This document shows, one piece after another, positions 1-7,064 of a stretch of 31,775 bases of DNA. How positions within the stretch are numbered: the stretch's first letter is position 1; the number at the start of each line of letters is the position of its first letter. The translations under genes and the position numbers were made by a program. The notes under the pieces were generated by a model. It had not been told where the DNA came from, did no database searches, and worked only from the letters and a program-made list of their open reading frames with translations. The DNA comes from JBJFCE01 sp964437825. Its GTDB lineage: Bacteria > Bacillota > Clostridia > Lachnospirales > Lachnospiraceae. Where the stretch lies: positions 1 to 31,775 of the forward strand of contig CAYTIH010000030.1 in assembly GCA_964437825.1 (NCBI GenBank), read 5' to 3'.

Positions 1-35
1 CTTGACAAAAGTCACTTCATAACGGAGGTGTATTT

Positions 36-896
36 GTGGGCTTATTAGATGGACTGGGGCGGTTTGGTCTAGGCGGACTGGAAGGCATGAACGTATATGA
101 TGTACCGGAGACTGAAAAAACGGCTGCGGCAGCGCAGGCGGAGGTTGTGCATGTGCCTCAGGAGCAGGATTTTATTTTTGATAAGTCCTTTATCTGCCCG
201 ATCTGTGAGAAGGAATTTAAGGCAAAGACAGTGAAGATCGGTAAGGCAAAGCTGATAGGAACGGATCTCGATCTCAGACCCAAGTATGAAAATATTGATA
301 TGCTGAAATATGACGTGATTCTGTGTCCTCGCTGCGGATATGCGGCGCTGAGCAGATATTTCAAATTTCTGACGGCGCCTCAGGCAAAGAAAATTAAGGA
401 GACTATTTCGAAATCGTTCAAGCCGATGCAGGAAAATAAAGAAATTTATGATTATGAAGAGGCATTGGAGAGGTATAAGCTGACGCTTGCAAATGCCATT
501 GTAAAGCAGGCAAAGGCCAGTGAAAAAGCATACATATGTCTGAAAACGGCGTGGCTGCTGCGCGGGCAGGGAGAGCATCTGGATCAGGCAGATAAAGAGT
601 ATGCCAAAAAGAAAGCGGAAAATGAAGCGGCAGAAAATGAATTTCTGAGAAATGCCCTGGAAGGTTTTCTGGCAGCCAGAAAGACAGAAGGATATCCTAT
701 GTGCGGAATGGATGAATCCACCGTGGATTATCTGATTGCGGTTACGGCGCTGCGGTTTAATCAGTTTGATGTTGCTACGAAGCTGGTATCCGGAATTTTA
801 GTGGCGCCGGGAACAAACCCCAGAATGAAAGAAAAGGCCAGAAATCTCAAGGAAATGCTGATGGTAAAAATCAAGGAGCAGCAGAAACAAAAATAA
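36..896 (+). CDS. DUF2225 family zinc-ribbon protein
   Basis: This 286-residue soluble protein resembles the DUF2225 family of Firmicutes, whose function is unknown. A pair of CxxC motifs (Cys54/Cys57 and Cys97/Cys100, the second followed by GYAALSR) forms a likely zinc site. The rest is charged and helical, reminiscent of the TPR-like C-terminal half of the family. The start is GTG at 36, with AGGAGGTG-like sequence (GGAGGTG at 24-30) in front; no ATG lies nearby. The MocR gene begins 7 bases after the stop, so the two are probably cotranscribed. The promoter would be upstream of the window. Family assignment is fairly safe; the role is not known. Confidence 0.8.
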   Translation: MGLLDGLGRFGLGGLEGMNVYDVPETEKTAAAAQAEVVHVPQEQDFIFDKSFICPICEKEFKAKTVKIGKAKLIGTDLDLRPKYENIDMLKYDVILCPRCGYAALSRYFKFLTAPQAKKIKETISKSFKPMQENKEIYDYEEALERYKLTLANAIVKQAKASEKAYICLKTAWLLRGQGEHLDQADKEYAKKKAENEAAENEFLRNALEGFLAARKTEGYPMCGMDESTVDYLIAVTALRFNQFDVATKLVSGILVAPGTNPRMKEKARNLKEMLMVKIKEQQKQK

Positions 897-903
897 AAAC
901 AAG

Positions 904-2325
904 ATGAATGAATTGACAGTATATTTGGATTCATCCGGCAAAAAAAGGCTGTATGAACAGATTTATGAATATATAACGCATGAAATCAGGACGGGGAAGC
1001 TTCTCTACGGAGAGAGGCTTCCCTCTACGCGTTCTTTGGCGGAATCTCTTGGAATTTCCAGAAGTACGGTTGAGTTTGCATATGATCAGCTTCAGGCAGA
1101 GGGCTATATTGAGGCAAGACCGCGCAGGGGATATTTTGTGTGCAGAGTGGAGGATTTGCTGCAGATAGATCAGGCGGCAGCACCCGCAGGGGCGGATGGG
1201 AAATCTACAGAAAAAAATGAGAAAAAATATCAAATTGATTTTTCTCCCAATGCCATTGATATGACATTGTTTCCGTTTGAAACATGGCGTAAAATTACCA
1301 GAAATACCTTAAACGATGACAGATTGGAGCTTTTTTCTCCGGGAATGCCCCAGGGTGATCTGAGTCTTAGGAATACCATTTCGAGGTATCTGCACTCGGC
1401 CAGAGGCGTCAGCTGTGATCCGGATAGAATTATCATCGGAGCGGGAAATGATTATCTGCTTTTACTGCTTCGGTATATTCTGGGGGAAAAGCGTACGGTT
1501 GCAATGGAAAATCCAACCTATCAGAGGGCTTATCGGATTTTTGAATCCATGGGTTATGAAATGAAAACCGTGGAAATGGATGCACAGGGGATGAAGGCGG
1601 ATTCCTTGCAGGAAACAGGTGCGGATATCGCCTATGTTATGCCGTCCCATCAGTATCCGACAGGAAGAATCATGCCAATCGGCCGCAGAATGGAGCTGCT
1701 GTCATGGGCTGCGAAAGGGGAGGAACGCTATCTGATCGAGGATGATTATGACAGCGAGTTTCGGTATCATGGAAAGCCGATTCCGTCGCTTCAGACATCG
1801 GACAAAAACGGAAGAGTCATCTATGTCGGAACATTTTCCAAATCCATTGCGCCCGCAATTCGTATCAGTTATATGGTACTGCCCGGACAGCTGCTTTTAC
1901 GGTATCGCGAGAAATGCAGCTTTTTGTCTTCAACGGTCTCACGAATTGATCAGGCAACCCTGAACGAATTTATCCGGGATGGTTTTTTCGAACGATATCT
2001 GAATAAGATGCGCAAGCATTATAGACAAAAGCATGATATGATGGCGGGCTTATTGCGCGGATGGGGACCGGCATTTACGATCACGGGAGAAAATACCGGA
2101 ATGCATCTGCTGCTGACTTCGCGCAGGGGATTGACCGGCAGGGAAATGGTGAAACGGGCGGCGGCTATGAATATCAAGATTTATGCGGTTAAGGATTATA
2201 TGAGAGCGGATGAAAAATCAAAAGAGGACACATGGCTTGAGCATACGGTTATTCTTGGCTTCGGAGGTCTGACACAGGAGCAGATTCAGGCGGGAATTAA
2301 GCTTTTGCGTATCTGTCTGAATTGA
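904..2325 (+). CDS. MocR-type PLP-dependent transcriptional regulator (GntR HTH plus aminotransferase domain)
   Basis: A 473-residue regulator with an N-terminal GntR winged helix (about residues 10-80; RLPSTRSLAESLGISRSTVE is the recognition region) joined by a linker to a fold-type-I aminotransferase domain (about 110-473). The segment SHQYPTGRIMP and the PLP-binding lysine, Lys313 in GTFSKSIAP, are intact, so PLP is probably bound as an effector. MocR proteins of this layout include PdxR (vitamin B6), GabR and TauR; the subgroup cannot be settled here. A B6 uptake and kinase operon lies 11 kb away in the window, which makes a PdxR-like role possible but unproven. The start is ATG 904. The ribosome site is poor, which suggests translational coupling to the preceding gene. 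Confidence 0.9.
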   Translation: MNELTVYLDSSGKKRLYEQIYEYITHEIRTGKLLYGERLPSTRSLAESLGISRSTVEFAYDQLQAEGYIEARPRRGYFVCRVEDLLQIDQAAAPAGADGKSTEKNEKKYQIDFSPNAIDMTLFPFETWRKITRNTLNDDRLELFSPGMPQGDLSLRNTISRYLHSARGVSCDPDRIIIGAGNDYLLLLLRYILGEKRTVAMENPTYQRAYRIFESMGYEMKTVEMDAQGMKADSLQETGADIAYVMPSHQYPTGRIMPIGRRMELLSWAAKGEERYLIEDDYDSEFRYHGKPIPSLQTSDKNGRVIYVGTFSKSIAPAIRISYMVLPGQLLLRYREKCSFLSSTVSRIDQATLNEFIRDGFFERYLNKMRKHYRQKHDMMAGLLRGWGPAFTITGENTGMHLLLTSRRGLTGREMVKRAAAMNIKIYAVKDYMRADEKSKEDTWLEHTVILGFGGLTQEQIQAGIKLLRICLN

Positions 2326-2345
2326 TATGAAAGCTTAGGGAAAAT

Positions 2346-2379
2346 AAAAAAGAACCGATATATAGGATCGGTTCTTTTT
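2346..2379. terminator. Bidirectional rho-independent terminator
   Basis: A perfect 13-bp inverted repeat (2347-2359 with 2367-2379, core AGAACCGAT/ATCGGTTCT, 7-base loop) has A-runs on the left and T-runs on the right. It can end transcription of the MocR gene on plus and of the small membrane protein gene on minus, which converge here. Confidence 0.9.
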
Positions 2380-2396
2380 GGTTTCCTGCATTTTCC

Positions 2397-2735
2397 TTAC
2401 ATAGCATCCTTGGAATTATCTTCATCATCAAAGAATTCTTCTGTCTTTTCAACAGCATCCTTGGTAACGTTCTCCAGCGCATCCTTTGCCTTATCCAGAC
2501 CCAGATTCACATAGCTGCGGTTTTTCGAAGATTTTTCTGCATCCATGGAAGCGCCGCTTTTGGATGTGTCAGCGGATTCTTCTTCTAAGTCGCTGCTAAA
2601 ATCGTCAAAATCATCAAATTCATCATCTTCCGGGGCGGCAGGTTCATTTTTCTTCTTCAAATAGTAATATGCACCGGCAGCAGCAGTACTGACAGCAGCC
2701 GTCAAAAATAAAAACTTTCCGAACTTTTTTGCCAT
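2397..2735 (-). CDS. Small membrane-anchored acidic protein
   Basis: A 112-residue protein beginning MAKKFGKFLFLTAAVSTAAA. It has one N-terminal hydrophobic segment (about residues 8-27), then a basic patch (KKKN), then a very acidic stretch of Asp, Glu and Phe repeats (about 36-55), a Ser-rich part and a helical tail. I do not recognise a named family; similar anchored proteins with disordered acidic tails occur in Lachnospiraceae, but no function can be given. It stands alone on the minus strand between the MocR and TetR genes, with its own promoter and the shared terminator. The start ATG is preceded by AAAGGAG at good spacing. Confidence 0.75.
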   Translation of the reverse strand: MAKKFGKFLFLTAAVSTAAAGAYYYLKKKNEPAAPEDDEFDDFDDFSSDLEEESADTSKSGASMDAEKSSKNRSYVNLGLDKAKDALENVTKDAVEKTEEFFDDEDNSKDAM

Positions 2736-2770
2736 AATAAACTCCTTTCGAAACTCTGTATTATGCGTCT

Positions 2771-2794
2771 AATATTCCTTCCGTCAGGAATATT
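2771..2794 (-). promoter_or_regulatory. Inverted repeat at the promoter/start region of the small membrane protein
   Basis: AATATTCCT and AGGAATATT form 9-bp perfect arms around a 6-base loop. The repeat touches the proposed -10 (2792-2797) and the transcription start of the minus-strand gene, so it could be a repressor operator or a 5' UTR hairpin. The binding protein is unknown. Confidence 0.5.
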
Positions 2795-2820
2795 GTAATA
2801 CATTCAAAGAATTCTCACAA
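2792..2820 (-). promoter_or_regulatory. Promoter of the small membrane protein gene
   Basis: On the minus strand the sequence reads TTGTGA (2815-2820), a 17-base spacer, then TACAAT (2792-2797). This is a good sigma-A match, giving a leader of about 50 bases. Confidence 0.6.
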
Positions 2821-2852
2821 GTCATTATATGCAAAATTTACCTTTTCATGTA

Positions 2853-2881
2853 TTGGAAAAAGTGCGGGGATATGATATGAT
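2853..2881 (+). promoter_or_regulatory. Promoter of the TetR-family regulator
   Basis: TTGGAA (2853-2858), 17 bases, TATGAT (2876-2881), about 100 bases upstream of the regulator start. It is the best sigma-A-like match in this gap. Confidence 0.5.
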
Positions 2882-2981
2882 GAAATTCGACTTACTTAGT
2901 CAAAAAACGATTGATGGGGCAGATAAATCAAGCATCGGCTGATGATGGATTGTTATAAAACGCGGATAGAAGGGCAGACTT

Positions 2982-3593
2982 ATGAATGAACGATTTTGGA
3001 ATTTGCAGAAGGAGAAGCAGGACCGCATGATCAATGCGGCGCTCAAGGTATTTGGCGAGAATGGCTACTATAGAGCGTGCACCGATGAAATTGTGAAAGA
3101 AGCCGGGATCAGCAAGGGGCTGTTATTCCATTATTTTATCAGTAAGCTGGGACTGTATGAATTTATCTGCGACTATAGCATTCGTTATATGAAATTGGAA
3201 TTGTCCGGCTTAGTCAACCACGGAAAAAAGGAGTTTTGGGCCAGGTGCAGGGAGATTGCGGCGCTCAAAGCACAAATTATGAGGCAGTATCCATATATTC
3301 TGCTGTTTTTGAATGCTGCCTGCGCAGAAAAGGAAGAGACAATCGGCGCGGAGCTTAAAGAGAAACTGGCGGATTATACGGAGTTTGTCAGAGCACTATA
3401 TCCAAAGCCTGAGAAAAGCGATTATTTGGACGGACAGAATTATGATAATTATATGAAATTGGCGGAGTATGTGGAATGCGGTGCCGTCAGACATGCACTT
3501 TCGGGTAGCGAAACGGATCAAAATGAATATGATACAGAAACGGCATCTCTTTTCAGAATGCTGGGCGAATTATGTCATGAGGGAAATACCTGA
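2982..3593 (+). CDS. TetR/AcrR family transcriptional regulator
   Basis: A 203-residue regulator. The N-terminal TetR helix-turn-helix spans about residues 10-56, with the family signature of a Gly-Tyr turn followed by DEIVKEAGISKGLLFHYF. The C-terminal part is helical and ligand-binding in this family; its ligand cannot be predicted. No transporter or enzyme sits beside it in the usual divergent arrangement, so its target is unclear. Downstream is the HPr-like gene, which has its own promoter. The start ATG 2982 is preceded by AGAAGGGC at 2967-2974. Confidence 0.9.
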   Translation: MNERFWNLQKEKQDRMINAALKVFGENGYYRACTDEIVKEAGISKGLLFHYFISKLGLYEFICDYSIRYMKLELSGLVNHGKKEFWARCREIAALKAQIMRQYPYILLFLNAACAEKEETIGAELKEKLADYTEFVRALYPKPEKSDYLDGQNYDNYMKLAEYVECGAVRHALSGSETDQNEYDTETASLFRMLGELCHEGNT

Positions 3594-3633
3594 AAAACTG
3601 CGCAGTTACGCACGATTGTACTAAAAAAAGTAC

Positions 3634-3661
3634 TTTACATTGGTAAAATTTGTGAGATAAT
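3634..3661 (+). promoter_or_regulatory. Promoter of the HPr-like gene
   Basis: TTTACA (3634-3639), 16 bases, GATAAT (3656-3661). It lies 75 bases ahead of the start codon in a region with short GTAC repeats. Confidence 0.5.
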
Positions 3662-3735
3662 GGCATCGAATAAGAAAAACATTTTCTTTGATTAGTAGTG
3701 TATGTTTATTTTTTTCTAAGAAAGGAAGAATGAAT

Positions 3736-3972
3736 ATGGCAGGACTAGTTACCAGAACAATTATGATGAACCCAAGTGATGTAAATAACTTTGTAAAGGC
3801 AGCAAGTAAATGTGATTTTGATATTGATATTTCTAATCACAGCTATGTGGTAGATGCAAAATCGATCGTAGGAGTGCTGGGTTTGGATTTTTCCAGACCG
3901 TTATATGTCAGCTATGACGGATATAACAGTGAGTTTGAGGCTGTGCTTGGAAGCCTTGCCTGTGCATGTTAA
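3736..3972 (+). CDS. HPr-like protein lacking the phosphorylatable histidine
   Basis: A 78-residue protein of the length and pattern of the PTS phosphocarrier HPr: an AASKCDFDIDI strand, then AKSIVGVLGL, which matches the regulatory-serine loop of HPr (Ser43 here for Ser46), then a strand ending in YVSYDGY. The N-terminal loop that should carry the active-site motif HARPA instead reads MMNPSDVNNFV, so there is no His15. It therefore cannot transfer phosphate in the normal way. Crh of Bacillus is a precedent: it lacks His15, keeps Ser46 and acts as a CcpA corepressor. I chose ATG 3736 rather than 3730 because AAGGAAG (3721-3727) then has an 8-base spacing. It is transcribed alone and followed by strong hairpins. 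Confidence 0.75.
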   Translation: MAGLVTRTIMMNPSDVNNFVKAASKCDFDIDISNHSYVVDAKSIVGVLGLDFSRPLYVSYDGYNSEFEAVLGSLACAC

Positions 3973-3996
3973 AATGAAATGACCACACAGAAATTG

Positions 3997-4043
3997 ACGC
4001 CCTGTGGAAGATAGAGTACACTATCTTGTAACAGGGCGTTTTT
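3997..4043 (+). terminator. Terminator after the HPr-like gene
   Basis: ACGCCCTGT pairs with ACAGGGCGT; inside, AAGATAG pairs with CTATCTT. A T-run follows at 4039-4043. This is a strong rho-independent terminator. Confidence 0.85.
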
Positions 4044-4058
4044 GCATCATAGGAAATG

Positions 4059-4115
4059 ATCCTGCTAACGCGGCCCGCCGCAGACGGAGAATCCCGCATA
4101 GCAGGATTCCTTTTT
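4059..4115 (+). terminator. Second hairpin with T-run, just before the helicase gene
   Basis: ATCCTGCTA (4059-4067) pairs with TAGCAGGAT (4099-4107), 9 bp with a 31-base GC-rich loop, followed by TCCTTTTT. It may be a second terminator or a leader attenuator of the helicase gene, for which I see no clear promoter between this hairpin and the start codon. Confidence 0.55.
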
Positions 4116-4148
4116 GTATAGACGTACAGGATCGGTGGAGTAAAGAAG

Positions 4149-6602
4149 ATGGAAATTCATATTTCAGTCAGAAATCTTGTGGAGTTTCTCATGAGGGGCG
4201 GTGACATTGACAACCGTCATGCCGCACAGGCAGATCATGCCATGCAGGAAGGAGGAAGGGTCCACCGGGAAATACAAAAGAAGATGGGACCGGAGTATTC
4301 CTCAGAGGTGACACTTCGTCTGACAGAGCATTTTGAAGATTATGATTTCATCATAGAAGGAAGAGCGGACGGCATCATACAAAAAAAGGATGGTGTTGTG
4401 ATTGATGAGATTAAGGGGACTTACAGAGATATACAGAGATTGAAGGAGCCTGTGCAGGTACATCTGGCACAGGCGAAGTGTTATGCCTATATCTTTGCAC
4501 GTCAGGAGTCCCTTTCAGAAATCGGAGTCAGAATTACATATGTAAGTCTGGATACGGAAGATGTCAGATATTTTCATCAGCAGTATTCGTTTGAAGAACT
4601 TTCGCTTTGGTATGCAGCATTAATCGAAGAATACCGTAAATGGTCCGATTATCGAATTTTATGGACTGAAAAAAGGAATACTTCCATACAAGAGCTGGCG
4701 TTTCCGTTTTCGTATAGAGAGGGACAAAAGGAACTGGTGTCCTATGTGTATCAAACCATTTATCATAAAAAGAAGCTGTTTCTGGAGGCACCGACCGGAG
4801 TCGGAAAAACAATTTCCACAATTTTTCCGGCGCTGAAGGCCATTGGCAAGGAAATGGGGGATCGTATTTTTTATCTGACGGCAAAAACCATTACCGGAAC
4901 CGTAGCGGATGAAACCTTTGAAATACTGCGAAACGGGGGGCTCTGTTTTAAAACGATCATTCTGACTGCAAAGGAAAAGATCTGTCCCATGGAGGAGGCT
5001 GTATGTAATCCGGAGGCCTGTCCTTATGCGAAGGGGCATTTTGACAGAATCAATGATTGTCTCTATGACTGCCTGACCCATGAGGAAAGCTATAGCAGGG
5101 AGGTTATTGAACGATATGCCGGAACACACCGGGTTTGTCCGTTTGAAATGAGTCTGGATCTGAGTCTTTTTTCCGATGCTGTCATCTGTGATTATAATTA
5201 TGTATTTGATCCCCATGTATATTTAAAGAGATTTTTTGCCGAGGGCGTAGCCGGAGAGAGTATCTTTTTGGTCGACGAGGCGCATAATCTGGTTGAACGG
5301 GGCAGACAGATGTATAGCGCGGTTTTATATAAGGAGGATTTTCTGTTATTAAAGCGTACCATTCAGGGGAAATTACCTTATATCGAAAGCCTGCTGGATA
5401 AATGCAATAAGGAATTGTTGGCGTTAAAACGGGAGTGTGACAGTTATGTGACACAGCCAAAGCTCGGCGGTTTCACCTTGATGTTAAACCGGCTTTCAGA
5501 TGCAATGGGAAAATATCTGGAAAATACGGATGCCGGAGAAAAAACGCACGGTGATATCAGTAAGACCTATCATAACGGAGGCGTTTTGCCGGAGCAGAGG
5601 GAGGCAATTCTGGATTTCTATTTTCAGGTATCCCATTTTCTGATGATTTCGGAGCTTCTGGACGAGCATTATGTGTCCTATATTCAGTTGGAGGATGAGG
5701 GACGCTTTTTGGTAAAGCTGTTCTGCGTGGATCCGTCCCGGAATCTTCAGGAGTGTATGGCAAGGGGACGAAGCGCTGTTTTGTTCTCGGCAACCTTTCT
5801 TCCGATTCAGTATTATAAAAAGCTGCTTGGCGGGCTTGAGAGCGATTATGAGGTTTATGCGGGTTCCGCCTTTAATCCGGCTAAACGGGGACTGTATATC
5901 GCAGCGGATGTAACCAGTAAATATACAAGCCGGACACAGGAGGAATACCGTAAAATTGCATCCTATATCAGGAGGATTGTGGATATGAGGTATGGCAATT
6001 ATATGATATTTTTCCCGTCCCACCTGTTTTTACAGCGGGTATATGAGGTTTTCATGGAGCAGGAATACGACGAAGCCTATATGGAATGCGTTGTTCAGGA
6101 AAGCAGCATGAAGGAAAATGAGAAGGAATCATTTTTAAGCCGTTTTGCCGGAAATGAAAGCTGTGACCTGGAGAGTCAAATCCGGATGGAAATCGAATAT
6201 GAGGAGGCTGAAGACAAATGCTTGCTTGGATTTTGCGTCCTTGGAGGCATGTTCAGCGAGGGAATTGATTTAAAAAAGGATGCTTTAATCGGTGCGATTA
6301 TTGTTGGTACCGGACTTCCGCAGGTCTGCCCGGAGAGAATTATTTTGAAGGACTATTTTGATCAGGAGCGGGGGAATGGATTCGATTACGCATATCGTTA
6401 TCCGGGAATGAACAAGGTGCTTCAGGCGGCGGGCAGGGTCATCCGAACCGCGGAGGATGTGGGAATCGTGGTGCTGCTGGATTATCGTTTTCTGAAAGCA
6501 GAGTATAAGAGATTATTTCCGAGAGAGTGGGAGGAGTTTGAACAGGTTTCCATGGATACGATCGGCAGCAGGATTGAACGCTTTTGGAACGAGTGGCTGT
6601 AA
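4149..6602 (+). CDS. XPD/DinG-type DNA helicase with N-terminal Cas4/RecB-like nuclease domain
   Basis: An 817-residue superfamily 2 helicase. Residues about 1-180 look like a PD-(D/E)XK nuclease: GRADGI (Asp74), VIDEIKG (Glu87-x-Lys89) and a QxxxY motif (Gln108, Tyr112). The helicase starts near 185: Walker A APTGVGKT (214-221), iron-sulfur cysteines Cys279, Cys286, Cys291 and Cys330 as in DEAD_2/XPD proteins, the DEAH box at 376-379, SATF, and the motif VI sequence QAAGRVIRT near the C-terminus. It should unwind 5'-tailed DNA or repair intermediates, with a nuclease able to trim the end. Staphylococcal DinG carries a different, DEDD-type exonuclease, so the pairing here differs. The gene is monocistronic. 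Start ATG 4149 follows GGTGGAG. Confidence 0.88.
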   Translation: MEIHISVRNLVEFLMRGGDIDNRHAAQADHAMQEGGRVHREIQKKMGPEYSSEVTLRLTEHFEDYDFIIEGRADGIIQKKDGVVIDEIKGTYRDIQRLKEPVQVHLAQAKCYAYIFARQESLSEIGVRITYVSLDTEDVRYFHQQYSFEELSLWYAALIEEYRKWSDYRILWTEKRNTSIQELAFPFSYREGQKELVSYVYQTIYHKKKLFLEAPTGVGKTISTIFPALKAIGKEMGDRIFYLTAKTITGTVADETFEILRNGGLCFKTIILTAKEKICPMEEAVCNPEACPYAKGHFDRINDCLYDCLTHEESYSREVIERYAGTHRVCPFEMSLDLSLFSDAVICDYNYVFDPHVYLKRFFAEGVAGESIFLVDEAHNLVERGRQMYSAVLYKEDFLLLKRTIQGKLPYIESLLDKCNKELLALKRECDSYVTQPKLGGFTLMLNRLSDAMGKYLENTDAGEKTHGDISKTYHNGGVLPEQREAILDFYFQVSHFLMISELLDEHYVSYIQLEDEGRFLVKLFCVDPSRNLQECMARGRSAVLFSATFLPIQYYKKLLGGLESDYEVYAGSAFNPAKRGLYIAADVTSKYTSRTQEEYRKIASYIRRIVDMRYGNYMIFFPSHLFLQRVYEVFMEQEYDEAYMECVVQESSMKENEKESFLSRFAGNESCDLESQIRMEIEYEEAEDKCLLGFCVLGGMFSEGIDLKKDALIGAIIVGTGLPQVCPERIILKDYFDQERGNGFDYAYRYPGMNKVLQAAGRVIRTAEDVGIVVLLDYRFLKAEYKRLFPREWEEFEQVSMDTIGSRIERFWNEWL

Positions 6603-6833
6603 GAGCGGGAAAAAAATTTACTTTTGCATTGACCAAGACAGACAACAAAATTGCAGAAAATCGAAAATGACATGCAAAAATTTGCGGATAGATATGTCAT
6701 ATGACAGACAAGTCAGTGTGGATAACTATGTGGAAATTGGGGATTTCTTTTAGGTAAATGGCATTTATGTCATAAATTGCGTCAGAAAATGTGGATAACT
6801 TTGCAAGTGAAGATGCAAGCACCGATTTTTGAA
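6603..6833. other. Gene-free region with palindromes
   Basis: No credible gene is present here. It holds a 12-bp perfect palindrome TGTCATATGACA (6695-6706), a 7+1+7 inverted repeat centred on ATTTATGTCATAAAT (6763-6777), and two DnaA boxes listed separately. The palindromes look like protein-binding sites; no binding protein can be named. Confidence 0.5.
6717..6798 (-). promoter_or_regulatory. Pair of perfect DnaA boxes
   Basis: TTATCCACA, the consensus DnaA 9-mer, occurs on the minus strand at 6717-6725 and again at 6790-6798, in the same orientation 73 bases apart. No dnaA, dnaN or other origin gene is nearby, so these would be accessory boxes (titration or regulation), if functional at all. 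Confidence 0.5.
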
Positions 6834-6856
6834 AAGAGGCGCTCCTCTTATTTTAT
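6834..6856 (+). terminator. Weak hairpin terminator candidate
   Basis: AAGAGG and CCTCTT form a 6-bp stem with a CGCT loop, followed by ATTTTATT. It would be a modest terminator for anything read through from the helicase gene. Confidence 0.35.
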
Positions 6857-6884
6857 TGTTTCTAGAGTGCTTCTATGATATAAT
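6856..6884 (+). promoter_or_regulatory. Strong extended -10 promoter at the repeat element
   Basis: TTGTTT (6856-6861), 17 bases, TATAAT (6879-6884), with TGA just before the -10 (extended TGn). The -10 is part of the first copy of the direct repeat. Its transcript would cover the repeat element and reach the GH13 gene. Confidence 0.65.
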
Positions 6885-7034
6885 GAGCGCGCAAGAAAAA
6901 CAAGCGACGCGAAGCGGCATTTGCTTTTCTTGAGCCATTAACGAGCAAGCAGTCTGCGAAGCAGACGATAAAGCACCAAAGGTGCGAGCTTGCGAGTATG
7001 ATACAATGAGCGCGCAAGAAAAACAAGCGACGCG
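6874..7034 (+). repeat. 38-bp direct repeat flanking a foldable core
   Basis: Copies at 6874-6911 and 6997-7034 match at 37 of 38 positions and begin TATGATAYAATGAGCGCGCA. Between them a GCAAGC/GCTTGC stem encloses two perfect hairpins, GTCTGC-gaa-GCAGAC and GCACC-aaa-GGTGC, in a three-way-junction arrangement. CAAGAAAA in copy 1 can pair with TTTTCTTG downstream. Each copy also contains an ATG opening a short frame MSAQEKQATR. A related block lies on the minus strand near 15940. It could be a noncoding RNA, a mobile repeat or a leader of the GH13 gene. Confidence 0.6.
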
Positions 7035-7064
7035 ATAAAATCAGAACATCATGGAGGAAACAGT

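Noticed and set aside
69..578. Long minus-strand frame opposite the DUF2225 gene
   Set aside because: It is antisense to a clear zinc-ribbon protein, has no ribosome site and no recognisable domain.
6603..7064. The DnaA-box region as the chromosomal origin
   Set aside because: There are only two boxes, no DnaA-trio or AT-rich unwinding element was evident, and dnaA, dnaN, recF, gyrA/B and rpmH are absent.
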